A DNA stretch of 64,000 bases, from contig NC_012796.1 of the NCBI RefSeq assembly GCF_000010665.1, forward strand, positions 4,240,001 to 4,304,000, read 5' to 3'. Every line of letters begins with the position of its first letter. The first letter of the stretch is position 1. The position numbers and the translations under genes were made by a program. Positions 16,412 to 26,873 of this stretch are shown piece after piece. The stretch is from Solidesulfovibrio magneticus RS-1 (GTDB lineage: Bacteria; Desulfobacterota; Desulfovibrionia; Desulfovibrionales; Desulfovibrionaceae). The notes under the pieces were generated by a model that had not been told where the DNA came from, ran no database searches, and worked only from the letters and a program-made list of their open reading frames with translations.

Positions 16412-17765
16412 GAAAACTTCCCGGCCGCAGGACCACGGCGGCCGCTCCGGCGTCCGGATCGTCGCCAACCTCCGCCGCTTCGTCGCCGGCGGCCGGATAG
16501 AGCAGCTTGAGCTTGCGGCGCAGGCTCTCGCGGCTGATGCCGAGCTTGCGGGCCGCCTGGGTGCGGTTGCCCGAACATTCGGCCAGACAGGCCTCGATGG
16601 CCTCGCGCTCCAGGGCGCGCAGCCGGCCGACCTCGGCGGCCGGGCGGAAGGTCTCGGCGGCCGGTTGCGGCCGGCGGGCCTTGGCGTTTCGCACGTCGCG
16701 GGAGAGGTCCTCGACGTGGATGGTCTCGGTGTAGGCCAGGGCCACGGCCCGCTCGACCTCGTTTTCCAACTCGCGGATGTTGCCGGGCCAGGCGTATTCC
16801 ATGAGGGCCTCCCGGGCGCGCTTGGAAAAGACCAGCTTGCCCCGGCCCATGTTGCGGGCGAAAGTGGCCAGGAAATTCTCGGCCAGAAGCGGAATGTCGT
16901 CGGCGCGCTCCCGAAGGGGCGGCAGCTCCAGGTGGACGACCTTGATGCGGTAGAACAGGTCGCGACGAAACCGGCCGGTCTCGATGTCCTGGCGCAGATC
17001 GCGGTTGGTGGCCGAGACCAGGCGCAGATCCACGGAAACCGGCCCCCGGCCGCCCACCGGCGTCACCTCGCCAAGCTCCAGCACGCGCAGGATCTTGGCC
17101 TGGCTGGCCTCGCTCATGTCGCCGATCTCGTCGAGAAAAAGCGTCCCCCCGCAAGCGCCCTCGATGATGCCCCGGCGCTTTTCCACCCCCGTGGCCACGC
17201 CCTTTTCGATGCCGAAAAACTCGCTCTCAAATAGCGTTTCCGGCACGGCCGTGCAGTTGACGGCCATAAACGGGCCATGGCGGCGGCGGCCGGAATAATG
17301 CACCACCTTGGCCACCATCTCCTTGCCCGTGCCGGTCTCGCCGGTGATGAGCACGTTGACGGTGGTCTCGGCCACGCGCTGGGCCAGCTGGAGCACCCGG
17401 GCCATGCGCGGGCTGGCCCCGATGACCCGGGCCGGGGAAAAATTCTGGCGCAGCTGGCTTTTGAGCGCCGCGTTTTCGATCTTGAGCTGGCGGCCGAGGC
17501 GGGAAAGCTCCTCATGGGAGCTGTCGAGGCGGTCCACGGCGTCTTCCAGGAGCTGCTCCCGGTCGCGCACGTAGCCCAGCATCCGGTCCATGCCCTCGAT
17601 GAGGTCGGCGGCGGTCTTGGGCCGGCCGGGCAGCTTGTCGCAGAGTTTGCGGCAGGCGGCCAGTTCCTCGGCGGCGGCCTCGTAGGCGGCGTCGGACACA
17701 AGCACGGCAAAACGCGTCAGGCGCGCGGACATCTCCGGCGTCAGGGCAAGCGGGGGCGGCTGCAT
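16401..17765 (-). CDS. Sigma-54 enhancer-binding protein with altered GAFTGA loop
   Basis: An AAA+ activator of sigma-54 RNA polymerase, 454 residues. The N-terminal 110 residues are helical with no receiver or PAS signature, so the input is unknown. The AAA+ core has Walker A GETGTGKE (142-149), Walker B TLFLDEIGDM and the R-finger region (GRFRRDLFYRIKVV). The L1 loop reads GVATGV (189-194) where most activators have GAFTGA. A C-terminal Fis-type HTH (NRTQAARKLGISRESLRRKLK) binds DNA. AGGAGG precedes the ATG by five bases. As first gene of the secretion operon and divergent from a gene with a -24/-12 promoter, it is probably the local regulator. Confidence 0.92.
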   Translation of the reverse strand: MQPPPLALTPEMSARLTRFAVLVSDAAYEAAAEELAACRKLCDKLPGRPKTAADLIEGMDRMLGYVRDREQLLEDAVDRLDSSHEELSRLGRQLKIENAALKSQLRQNFSPARVIGASPRMARVLQLAQRVAETTVNVLITGETGTGKEMVAKVVHYSGRRRHGPFMAVNCTAVPETLFESEFFGIEKGVATGVEKRRGIIEGACGGTLFLDEIGDMSEASQAKILRVLELGEVTPVGGRGPVSVDLRLVSATNRDLRQDIETGRFRRDLFYRIKVVHLELPPLRERADDIPLLAENFLATFARNMGRGKLVFSKRAREALMEYAWPGNIRELENEVERAVALAYTETIHVEDLSRDVRNAKARRPQPAAETFRPAAEVGRLRALEREAIEACLAECSGNRTQAARKLGISRESLRRKLKLLYPAAGDEAAEVGDDPDAGAAAVVLRPGSFRDD

Positions 17766-18176
17766 CAGACCTCCTGATCAGGTCGGCCAAGCCCCGGCCG
17801 CGTGGTGCGGCCGGCCGGGCGCTTACGCCTTTACGCTTGATATTGTAACGGGTTTCGGATTCGTCGGCAATTCGAAGCTGGCGGCCGGCGACCGGTGGGA
17901 CCGCCCTTGCCAGCCGCTCTTGGCCGCCAAGGAGGGCATGTCCCGGTTTGCGTCGGGTGCCCGCGCGCCGCCGCCCTCCCGACGTCCCGCGCCCTGCCCG
18001 GCCGCTGCCCCAAAATCCCCCGCCCCCTGCCTCGCTTCGTTGCGGCATGAGGCAGTCTCCCTGCACCCCAACCCTGTTAAATCAGTGTGTTATCACCTGG
18101 CACGCTTCTGGCTCATAGCAGGACAAATACGGCACGGAAGCCAACAACAACGCATTAACCATGGGAGGGTGACCAG
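17766..18176. other. Divergent control region of the secretion locus
   Basis: 411 bp between the activator gene and the repetitive-protein gene. It holds the -24/-12 site at 18098-18113. The AT-richer part at about 18070-18100 could contain activator sites, but no repeated upstream sequence is clear by eye. Confidence 0.6.
18098..18113 (+). promoter_or_regulatory. Sigma-54 (-24/-12) promoter
   Basis: TGGCACG-N4-TGGCT matches the consensus TGGCACG-N4-TTGCW with one mismatch (second base of the -12 box). The invariant GG and GC are correctly spaced. Predicted start near 18124, about 50 bases before the ATG at 18177. A sigma-54 activator is encoded on the other side of this gap. Confidence 0.75.
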
Positions 18177-18815
18177 ATGAGCCTGAAGTCCTTTTTCTCC
18201 AAGGTGGCCTCGGCGGTGAAGACGGCGGTCAGCGCGACTTCTTCGGTGGGCAAGCTGGTGTCCACGGTGGGCTCGGCGGTAAGCTGGGCGGCCACGACGG
18301 TGTCCACCGCCGCCAACTGGGTGGCGGACAAGGTGTCCACGGCGGTAAGCTACGTGCAGGAAACGGTGGCGACCGTCACGGGCATGGTGGCCGACATCGC
18401 CAGTTCCACGGGTTCCGCCGCCGTGGAGAAGATCAGCCAGGCGGTGAGCTACGTGGCCGAACGGGCGACCACCGCCTACGAATGGACCAAGGATACGGTG
18501 GCCACGGCAAGCGAGTTTGTCTCCAACACCGTGACCACCGGCACGCAATACGCGGAGACCATCGTGGACCAGGCCAAGGACGTGGCCGAAGCCGTGGACA
18601 CGAAGAGCGATTCCGCCACCGTGGCGGGCACGGCCTCGCCCACGGCGGCCGGCGAAACGACGGAAACGGCATCAACCACCGCCGCGACGCCAACGGCGGC
18701 CGCCACCGGCGAATCCGTGGCCTACCGCGACCAGACCGGACTGGCCACGACCAGCACCAGCAGCGCCTCGGTGGCCCAGGCCAGCCAGGACAAGGCCCAG
18801 CTCCTGGCCGCCTAG
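18177..18815 (+). CDS. Repetitive Ala/Thr/Val/Ser-rich protein, sigma-54-controlled
   Basis: 212 residues, no signal peptide and no cysteine. Residues 1-140 are imperfect 11-15-residue amphipathic repeats (KVASAVKTAVSATSS, VSTVGSAVSWAATT, VSTAANWVADKVSTAVSYV...). They resemble phasin- or LEA-like helices that coat surfaces. Residues 140-200 are a low-complexity Thr/Ala/Ser linker, and the end is QASQDKAQLLAA. GGGAGGG seven bases before ATG gives a strong start. No known domain. The -24/-12 promoter and the divergent exporter operon make it the natural candidate for the exported substrate, but an intracellular phasin-like role cannot be excluded. Confidence 0.75.
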   Translation: MSLKSFFSKVASAVKTAVSATSSVGKLVSTVGSAVSWAATTVSTAANWVADKVSTAVSYVQETVATVTGMVADIASSTGSAAVEKISQAVSYVAERATTAYEWTKDTVATASEFVSNTVTTGTQYAETIVDQAKDVAEAVDTKSDSATVAGTASPTAAGETTETASTTAATPTAAATGESVAYRDQTGLATTSTSSASVAQASQDKAQLLAA

Positions 18816-18822
18816 CCGGCCC

Positions 18823-18868
18823 AAGCAACAAGCCCCGTCGTCCGTCGGACCACGGGGGCTTGTTGCTT
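18823..18868 (+). terminator. Long hairpin after the repetitive-protein gene
   Basis: The 14-bp arms 18823-18836 and 18855-18868 pair perfectly, and the inner 17 bases extend the stem with one mismatch. It lies seven bases past the stop. No T-run follows, so it may protect the 3' end rather than act as a classic terminator. Confidence 0.6.
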
Positions 18869-18871
18869 GGT

Positions 18872-18899
18872 CCTGGCCCAAGGCCGGCCTTGGGCCAGG
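18872..18899. repeat. 28-bp perfect palindrome
   Basis: 18872-18885 is the exact reverse complement of 18886-18899, with no loop, four bases after the previous hairpin, between convergent genes. It could form a cruciform, or a transcript end for the minus-strand gene ending at 18959. Confidence 0.65.
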
Positions 18900-18958
18900 G
18901 CCGCTTCAGCCCGACCGCCGCAAACGCGATCCTGGGCGGCCGGGCAGCGGCCGGCACG

Positions 18959-19228
18959 TTACCAGCGAGGTGGCGGGGGAGGCAGCGGATAGCCCGGACC
19001 CACATAGACCGGCCCGGGATAGGCCGGCGCGACCACCACCGGCGGCGCGTAGGCCGGAGCCACGTACACCGGCGGCGGCGGCGCGACATAGACCGGCGGC
19101 GGGACGGCGGCATAGAGCGGCACGCTCACGGCAAACCCGGGCGTGACGATGGTGAAGGCTTCCGCCCGGGCCGCCAGCAAGGCGGTCAGCAAGCAAAAAA
19201 TGATCAGTATGATAAGCGTGCGTCGCAT
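18959..19228 (-). CDS. Small exported Pro/Val/Tyr-rich repeat protein
   Basis: 89 residues. A signal peptide (MRRTLIILIIFCLLTALLAARAEA) is followed by VTPGFAVSVPLYAAVPPP and then PVYVAPP-type repeats to the end (PPPPPRW). Such tails are extended and probably contact the cell wall or outer membrane; the function is unknown. The start at 19228 is supported by GGGGAGG about nine bases upstream; another ATG lies six codons upstream. It converges on the sigma-54-controlled gene. Confidence 0.7.
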   Translation of the reverse strand: MRRTLIILIIFCLLTALLAARAEAFTIVTPGFAVSVPLYAAVPPPVYVAPPPPVYVAPAYAPPVVVAPAYPGPVYVGPGYPLPPPPPRW

Positions 19229-19426
19229 GGCAATGTTCCTCCCCATGATGAGGCGTTTGGCCTCCCATGAGCCAGAAGCGTGCCAAGCCGCCAAGACGCC
19301 CGCCGCCCGGCTTCCCGGCCGCGCCCGCCCCTGCCCGGCCCTGCCAATTCGCCGAAATATCCGCAATTCCCTTGCCGGCCGCGCCCGGCCGCACTATCTT
19401 ACGGACAAGCTGACCGGGAGTCCGCC

Positions 19427-19648
19427 ATGTCCATCTCCGACCGCATGTGGGACCGCGCCCTGTTCCTCACCCGCTTCGACGGGACCTCCACCGCCGACAT
19501 GGTGGCCGCCCTTGGCGCGGACCACTACGCCATCGAGCGCCTGTCCCCGCGCATGGGCTCCAACGTGCCGGACACCTCCGACCCCAAGGCCATCACCACC
19601 CACTTCCTCGACACCGGCCTGGGGGCTATTGTGCGCACGTCTATTTAG
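19427..19648 (+). CDS. Hypothetical 73-residue protein
   Basis: MSISDRMWDRALFLTRFDGT... to ...DTGLGAIVRTSI. GGGAG lies six bases before the ATG and codon use is normal, so it is probably real. Soluble, no signal peptide, no recognised domain. A dispersed hairpin element (19681-19725) follows the stop, as for other genuine genes here. Confidence 0.6.
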   Translation: MSISDRMWDRALFLTRFDGTSTADMVAALGADHYAIERLSPRMGSNVPDTSDPKAITTHFLDTGLGAIVRTSI

Positions 19649-19680
19649 CTGAAAAGAGCGAAGAAAAGAGAAGAGAAGAG

Positions 19681-19725
19681 GCCTCCGGCGGCTGGGGGCC
19701 TGAGGCCCCCAGACCCCCCAAATGG
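19681..19725 (+). repeat. Dispersed GC-hairpin element, copy 2
   Basis: The core 19692-19712 is CTGGGGG...CCCCCAG, where other copies have CCGGGGG...CCCCCGG. The second base pair has changed on both sides, keeping the stem. It lies 3' of and sense to the 73-residue gene, behind a purine-rich run (GAAGAAAAGAGAAGAG). Confidence 0.8.
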
Positions 19726-19814
19726 GGAAAGGAGCGAGGGGGACGACACAGGGCGAAGGACCGGCCGGTCTGTAGTAGCGCCCCTCGGGCAGCTTGGCGT
19801 CCCCGGTAAAAAAG

Positions 19815-19850
19815 AAAAAAGGCGGCCCCGCATGGGGGACCGCCTTTTTT
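19815..19850 (-). terminator. Intrinsic terminator of the DUF169 gene
   Basis: GC stem with GCAT loop, flanked by A6 on the left and T6 on the right, so it can work in both directions. It lies 22 bp past the stop of the minus-strand gene ending at 19873. Confidence 0.85.
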
Positions 19851-19872
19851 GCTGCCTCGCCGGGCGGCAAAA

Positions 19873-20673
19873 TTACGAATCGGCCTCGGCCGGGGCCTTG
19901 CCCTTCTTGAAGACGATCAGCGGACAGTTCTTGCAGATGTCGGCTCCGGGGAAAGGATGGCCGGAGCGGGTCAGGGCCGCGCCGCCCGTGGCTTCCTTGC
20001 GCGCCATGAGCTGGGCCACGACCTTGCCGATGTCCGCGCCCGGAATGCCCACGTTGATCTCCCCGCGCTCGGTCTTGCCGGCGTTGTAACTGCCGCTGCA
20101 GGCCAGAAACACGTTGGCCTCGCCGGTGTTGAACACGTGGACGTTGCCAGCACAGGCCGCCGAATTGATGGTCATGTTGGGACGCAGCGGATGCTTGTCC
20201 AGGGCCGCCATCCAGTCCACGACCAGATGGTAGGCCTGCATGTTGTCGCAGTAGAAATGCACCACGTCGGGCGCGAACATGGTGTCGGCCAGGGGCGAGA
20301 CGGCCACGGCCAGGAGTTTCCCGGACAGGCGCGGCTTGCTGCGCACGAACTTCTCGGCTTGCTCCAGGTCGCGCACGTATTTGAGATGGCCCTTGATCTC
20401 GGCCGCGTCGATCTCCTTCCAGCCGAAACCGCACTTGGCGTTGGAACAGCCCAACTGCTCCGGCCCCATAAGGACGGTGATGCCCTCCATGCGCGCGCCA
20501 AGCTCGGCCTGGCAAAAGGTCAAGGCCTTGGCCGGCAGGTAATACTCCTTCTCGGCCTTGAAGGCGTCCAGCTCGGCTTGGTCAAAAAAATACTTGATGG
20601 CGATAGGATAGTGCATGAGCCGCAGCTCATCCATCAACACCTTCTGCATATCCCCGTACGACATCGCGTTCAT
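19873..20673 (-). CDS. DUF169 (COG2043) family protein
   Basis: 266 residues of a family of unknown function common in anaerobes. Conserved cysteines are in place: LTFCQAE (C54), CSNAKCGFG (C76, C81), SAACAGN, and a C-terminal ICKNCPL pair that could hold a metal. GVVHFYCDN-like and GTG-like family motifs appear as [12 protein letters not shown] and SLACSGSY-type segments. The start at 20673 ([10 protein letters not shown]) has AAGGAG five bases upstream. No signal peptide. It stands alone with its own intrinsic terminator. A redox or metal role is suggested only by the cysteines. Confidence 0.85.
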   Translation of the reverse strand: MNAMSYGDMQKVLMDELRLMHYPIAIKYFFDQAELDAFKAEKEYYLPAKALTFCQAELGARMEGITVLMGPEQLGCSNAKCGFGWKEIDAAEIKGHLKYVRDLEQAEKFVRSKPRLSGKLLAVAVSPLADTMFAPDVVHFYCDNMQAYHLVVDWMAALDKHPLRPNMTINSAACAGNVHVFNTGEANVFLACSGSYNAGKTERGEINVGIPGADIGKVVAQLMARKEATGGAALTRSGHPFPGADICKNCPLIVFKKGKAPAEADS

Positions 20674-21042
20674 GACGACTCCTTTTTTCTGGCGACGCAC
20701 ACGGCTGACGGCCGGCGCGGCAAAGCCGCGCCCGGCTTTCGCCCCGGCGTCTTCCTGCGCGGTGAAAACGCCCGGAGGGTGAAGAAGGATCGCCCGGCTG
20801 TCAATACAACCTGTTCCCGCAACCAGCAGTCACGAAATCCTTTTCTTATCGTGACACCCAACCTGCAAGCCGCCGCCGGTACTTTCGATACCGCGTCCCC
20901 TTACCGACCGAGCCGGCCCCGAAGACGCCGGGCCGGAAAAATAAATATCACTGCCCCAGTCGCCGGCCCTGCTTGCCCCACTCTCCAAAAAGGGTCATAC
21001 TTCAACAATCCCAAGCCCCGGACCCCAAACGCCAGGAACGCC
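20674..21042. other. Divergent intergenic region with one inverted repeat
   Basis: 369 bp between the DUF169 gene and the hybrid kinase. A 7-bp perfect inverted repeat with a 13-base gap (GTCACGA at 20829-20835, TCGTGAC at 20849-20855) lies in an AT-richer patch and could be a regulator site. Nothing else stands out. Confidence 0.4.
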
Positions 21043-23610
<2,568 letters not shown>

Positions 23611-23766
23611 GGCCCAAGGCCGGACGCGCCGGCCGTACCTGAGCGCCTCCAGACCGGCCTTGTCCGGCGCGATGTTGGAGCCAGCGAGGCCTACGCTGGC
23701 GTTGCCGGCAGGCATTATTCTTGCTTTATTTCTTGCGCCGCGCCTGGGCGCGGCCGGGAAGGGACC

Positions 23767-24171
23767 ATGGCCGACGCCGATCCGTTTGAACGCCTGGCGG
23801 CTTTCGCCGCCGCCTGCCTGCTGGTGCTCTGGGCTGTCGGCTCGCTGCTGGTGGCCCTGTTCAAGGTCGGCTGGCAGCAGCTCTACGGCGTCTGGCCGGA
23901 CACCACGATCTATGGCATCCTGCCGGATTTCCTCAATTTCGATTTAAGCACCATGCCCAGGGACGATCTGCCGACCGCAGTGTGGCGCTTTGTGCTCGGC
24001 TGCGATCTGCTCCATGTGCTGCTGGTCGTGCCGCCGGTGCTCTTGGTCGTGTGCCTGCTCGTCCTGCGTCGGGGCCACGGCGGCGTGCTGCCGGCCCTGC
24101 GGCGCACAGCCAACCACTTCGGCCCGCCCCTGCCAGGCCACCTGCCGCCTGGCCGCCCCCGTCGCGTCTGA
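23767..24171 (+). CDS. Small membrane protein of unknown function
   Basis: 134 residues with two predicted helices, about 10-34 (LAAFAAACLLVLWAVGSLLVALF) and 80-101 (LLHVLLVVPPVLLVVCLLVL). Between them is a 45-residue loop with GVWPDTTIYGILPDFLNFDLS. Gly/Pro-rich C-terminal tail. A GGGAAGG site lies before the ATG. It follows the hybrid kinase by 156 bp and converges on the regulator pair. No recognised family. Confidence 0.65.
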   Translation: MADADPFERLAAFAAACLLVLWAVGSLLVALFKVGWQQLYGVWPDTTIYGILPDFLNFDLSTMPRDDLPTAVWRFVLGCDLLHVLLVVPPVLLVVCLLVLRRGHGGVLPALRRTANHFGPPLPGHLPPGRPRRV

Positions 24172-24219
24172 ACGCGCTCCTATCCACGCAAAATGGAACC
24201 GGCCAACAGGGGCGCGCCG

Positions 24220-25374
24220 CTAGACGTCCGAAGGCACGATGACCGTCACCGGATCGGTGATGCTGTCGTAGCGGGCGAGCTTGGCGATGTGGGCCAGGGC
24301 CACGTCGGAGAGTTCGTAGCCCTTGGGCAGCACCTTCATCACTTGGCCGCCCCGGGTCACGAAGATGTCCTCGGCCAGCACCATGCCCTCGCGCAGGTTC
24401 TTGATGGCCATCTTGACGATGACGTAGCGGCCTTCCTCACCAAGCACCTCGCCCAGGGCGGCCAGCACGTCGGGATCGTACAGGCCGGTTGTCTGCTTGA
24501 GGGATTTGTAGGCCTCGGCCTTGGCCAGCCCGGCCCCGGTCAGGCGGTCGAAGTCGAGCAACACCCGCAGGATGCGCGCCCCCAGCGGCAGCTCCTTGCC
24601 CGTCGGGCCGCCCTCGGGAAAGCCCGTGCCGTCAAAATTTTTTTCCTGATAGGCGATGGACTTGGCCACATGCCCCATGCGGGGGATGTTGGCCACGAGC
24701 TTGGCCGCCACCTCGGCGTGCTGGCGGTAGACGGCGGCGTCGTCGGCCGAGAGCTGCCGGCCCCGCTCCACCTTGGAGACCACCCCTTCGGGCAGGACGA
24801 TGTAGCCCATCAGGCACAGCATGGCCGCCACTTCCGTCTGCCAGGGGGCGGGATCGCCACACAGCTTGGCCAGGGGCCGCACGTAGGGCGCGATGCGGGC
24901 CGCCCGGCCGTAGACCTCCGGCCGCAACAGCGACAGCACTTCCGAGAGCATCTTGAGGCTGCCGCGAAGCGTGCCTTCGAGCAGCTCCCGCTCGGCCATG
25001 ACCAGGCGGTATTGCTCCACGGCGGCGGTCAGCGCGCCGATGAGATAGCCGGTCTCGCAGGGCTTGGTCAGAAACCGGAAGATGTTGCCCTCGTTGACGG
25101 CCGCGATGGCCGCCTCCAGTTCGGCGAAACCGGTCAGCATCACGCGCACGGTGTCGGGCCGCAGCTCGCGCACCTTGGCCAGCACGGCGATGCCGTCCAT
25201 GCCCGGCATCCGCAGGTCGGACACCACCACGGCATAAGGCGGATTGTCGCGCACCTTGGCAAGCCCTGCCTCGGGGCCCACGGCGACGTCCACCTCGAAA
25301 TGGCTGTGGAGGTTGCGCCGGAAACCGGCCAGGATGCGTTCGTCGTCGTCGATGAAAAGCACCCGCTTGTTCAA
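24220..25374 (-). CDS. Response regulator with degenerate HD-GYP-like output
   Basis: 384 residues. The receiver has DDD at 9-11 and phospho-acceptor D53 (VVVSDLRMPGMDG), with Lys in FLTKPC. The output resembles HD-GYP c-di-GMP phosphodiesterases, but the HD pair is lost: the usual HDIGK position reads CLMGYIVLPEG. The GYP segment reads YQEKNFDGTGFP, while a HAEVAAKLVANIPRM motif remains. It is probably inactive as a phosphodiesterase and acts by binding. The start codon is TTG at 25374, with AAGGAG seven bases upstream, overlapping the HDOD gene stop by 4 bp. The two regulators are one operon. Confidence 0.85.
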   Translation of the reverse strand: MNKRVLFIDDDERILAGFRRNLHSHFEVDVAVGPEAGLAKVRDNPPYAVVVSDLRMPGMDGIAVLAKVRELRPDTVRVMLTGFAELEAAIAAVNEGNIFRFLTKPCETGYLIGALTAAVEQYRLVMAERELLEGTLRGSLKMLSEVLSLLRPEVYGRAARIAPYVRPLAKLCGDPAPWQTEVAAMLCLMGYIVLPEGVVSKVERGRQLSADDAAVYRQHAEVAAKLVANIPRMGHVAKSIAYQEKNFDGTGFPEGGPTGKELPLGARILRVLLDFDRLTGAGLAKAEAYKSLKQTTGLYDPDVLAALGEVLGEEGRYVIVKMAIKNLREGMVLAEDIFVTRGGQVMKVLPKGYELSDVALAHIAKLARYDSITDPVTVIVPSDV

Positions 25375-26588
25375 GGCTGCGCTCCTTGGCTCAAGAGATC
25401 AAGGCCGGCCTCGCGCCAGGCCTGGAGCCGCCCGTCAAAGCCCAGGGCGGCCAGGGCCTCTTCGCTCACGACATGAGGAGCATAGTGGCTGTTTATGACC
25501 ACCAGTTCGTGCTCCAGGGCGTTGGCGGCGTGGACGGCGGCCACGGCCAGCGAGGCGTCCGGTCCGGCCGCCTCGGGTTGATGATGGCGGGCCACGCCCA
25601 GGACCACCCGCTCCTCGAACCCCCAAAGCCCCAGCAAATACGCGCCGACGCCGGCATGAGACACCCCGAAGACTTCCATTTCCGCATCGAAAATGGGCAT
25701 ATTGCGCTCCCGGGACAGGGAAAGCGCCCGGAGGTATTCCGGCTCGAACAGCTCGGCCAGGATGAGCTTGCCCACATCATGGACCAGCCCGGCCATGAAA
25801 CAGGCGTCGAGCATGTTTTTGGGCGCACCTTCCTGGCGGGCGATGCCCTGGGCCAGCCGGGCCGTGCCCAGGCTGTGGTTCCACAGCCCCGACAAGGTGA
25901 ACCCGGGATAGCGCCCGGCGTCGAACCGGGAAAAAAGGCCATGGGACAGGACCAGCGCCCGCACCGTGTCCAGGCCAAGCAGCGTGACGGCCTGCTCGGT
26001 GGAGGAGACCCGCCGGGCCAGGCCGAAAAAGGAGGAGTTGACGAGCTTGAGCAGCCCGGCGGCCAGTCCGGCGTCGCGGTCGAGGATGTCGCCAAGGCTG
26101 CGCGGCGAGGCATTGGGCGAGCGCAGTTCCTCGGTCAGTTCGGCGAAAGCCGCCGGCAGCACCGGCAGGGCGTCGAGGCGGGCCACGGCCTCGCACAGGC
26201 GCTTGTCGGTGAAAATGTCGCGAAGCCCCAGCACCCGTTCGATGGCCGCCCGCAGTTCCTGGGGCGTGCAAGGCTTGGACAAAAACTGGTGGGCGGGCTT
26301 GATGGCGCGCACCACGAAATCCCGGTCCGAGTGGCCCGACAGGATCATGCGCACCGTGGCCGGCCAGCGAAGCCGCACCTGCTCCAGGAGTTCCGGCCCG
26401 TCCATGCCCGGCATCCGCACATCGGACACGACCAGATCGGCCGGGGCCGCCTCCAGCATGGCCAGGGCCGCCGCCCCGCCCTCGGCGAAACGCATGTCCC
26501 AAACCTCGCGCCGATCCCACAGCATCCGCCGCAAGCCGCCGAGCAGTTGCGGATCATCGTCGACGAACAGTATTCGCTGCCGGGTCAT
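25371..26588 (-). CDS. Response regulator with HDOD output domain
   Basis: 405 residues. The receiver has D56 (LVVSDVRMPGMDG) and FLSKPC. From about 140 to 330 there is an HDOD domain (LPVLPAAFAELTEEL..., LLKLVNSSFFGLARRVSSTEQAVTLLG, GLVHDVGKLIL). HDOD proteins link signals to motility, DNA exchange or c-di-GMP turnover. It is the first gene of a two-gene operon with the degenerate HD-GYP regulator. No kinase is adjacent on the same strand; the hybrid kinase at 21043 or the kinases near 36-44 kb could be partners. Confidence 0.9.
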   Translation of the reverse strand: MTRQRILFVDDDPQLLGGLRRMLWDRREVWDMRFAEGGAAALAMLEAAPADLVVSDVRMPGMDGPELLEQVRLRWPATVRMILSGHSDRDFVVRAIKPAHQFLSKPCTPQELRAAIERVLGLRDIFTDKRLCEAVARLDALPVLPAAFAELTEELRSPNASPRSLGDILDRDAGLAAGLLKLVNSSFFGLARRVSSTEQAVTLLGLDTVRALVLSHGLFSRFDAGRYPGFTLSGLWNHSLGTARLAQGIARQEGAPKNMLDACFMAGLVHDVGKLILAELFEPEYLRALSLSRERNMPIFDAEMEVFGVSHAGVGAYLLGLWGFEERVVLGVARHHQPEAAGPDASLAVAAVHAANALEHELVVINSHYAPHVVSEEALAALGFDGRLQAWREAGLDLLSQGAQP

Positions 26589-26837
26589 GTGACCTCCCCG
26601 CCGCCGCCCTCCGGTTTCGGGCGCGCGACTTCCCGCGCCGACTTCACGCCTGTCACAAGCCTACACCATTGCGGTGCAAAGCAAAAGAACCGCGAGCACA
26701 TCCCGCCACCACGAACCTGCCCTTCCTGTCGGACCGTCGGGAGCCGGCTGGCCGTGTCCGCCGGACAACGCGCAGGGCCTGGCCGCCCCTCCCACGCCTT
26801 GCCAAGACGCCCCGCTCCCCTGTATGTCCGTACCATC

Positions 26838-26860
26838 CCCCGCCGCGCGCGGGGTTTTTT
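26838..26860 (+). terminator. Intrinsic terminator in the leader of the flavoprotein gene (possible attenuator)
   Basis: CCCCGC (26838-26843) pairs with GCGGGG (26849-26854) around a five-base loop, followed directly by T6 (26855-26860). It ends three bases before the GGAGG of the next gene. The upstream neighbour runs the other way, so the only transcript it can stop on this strand starts in the 285-bp leader. Confidence 0.6.
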
Positions 26861-26873
26861 GCGGAGGTTCCCC

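Noticed and set aside
25386-26873. Upstream extension of the flavoprotein frame by about 490 codons
   Set aside because: This is antisense to the HDOD regulator gene. GTG at 26874 has GGAGG and begins the FAD motif.
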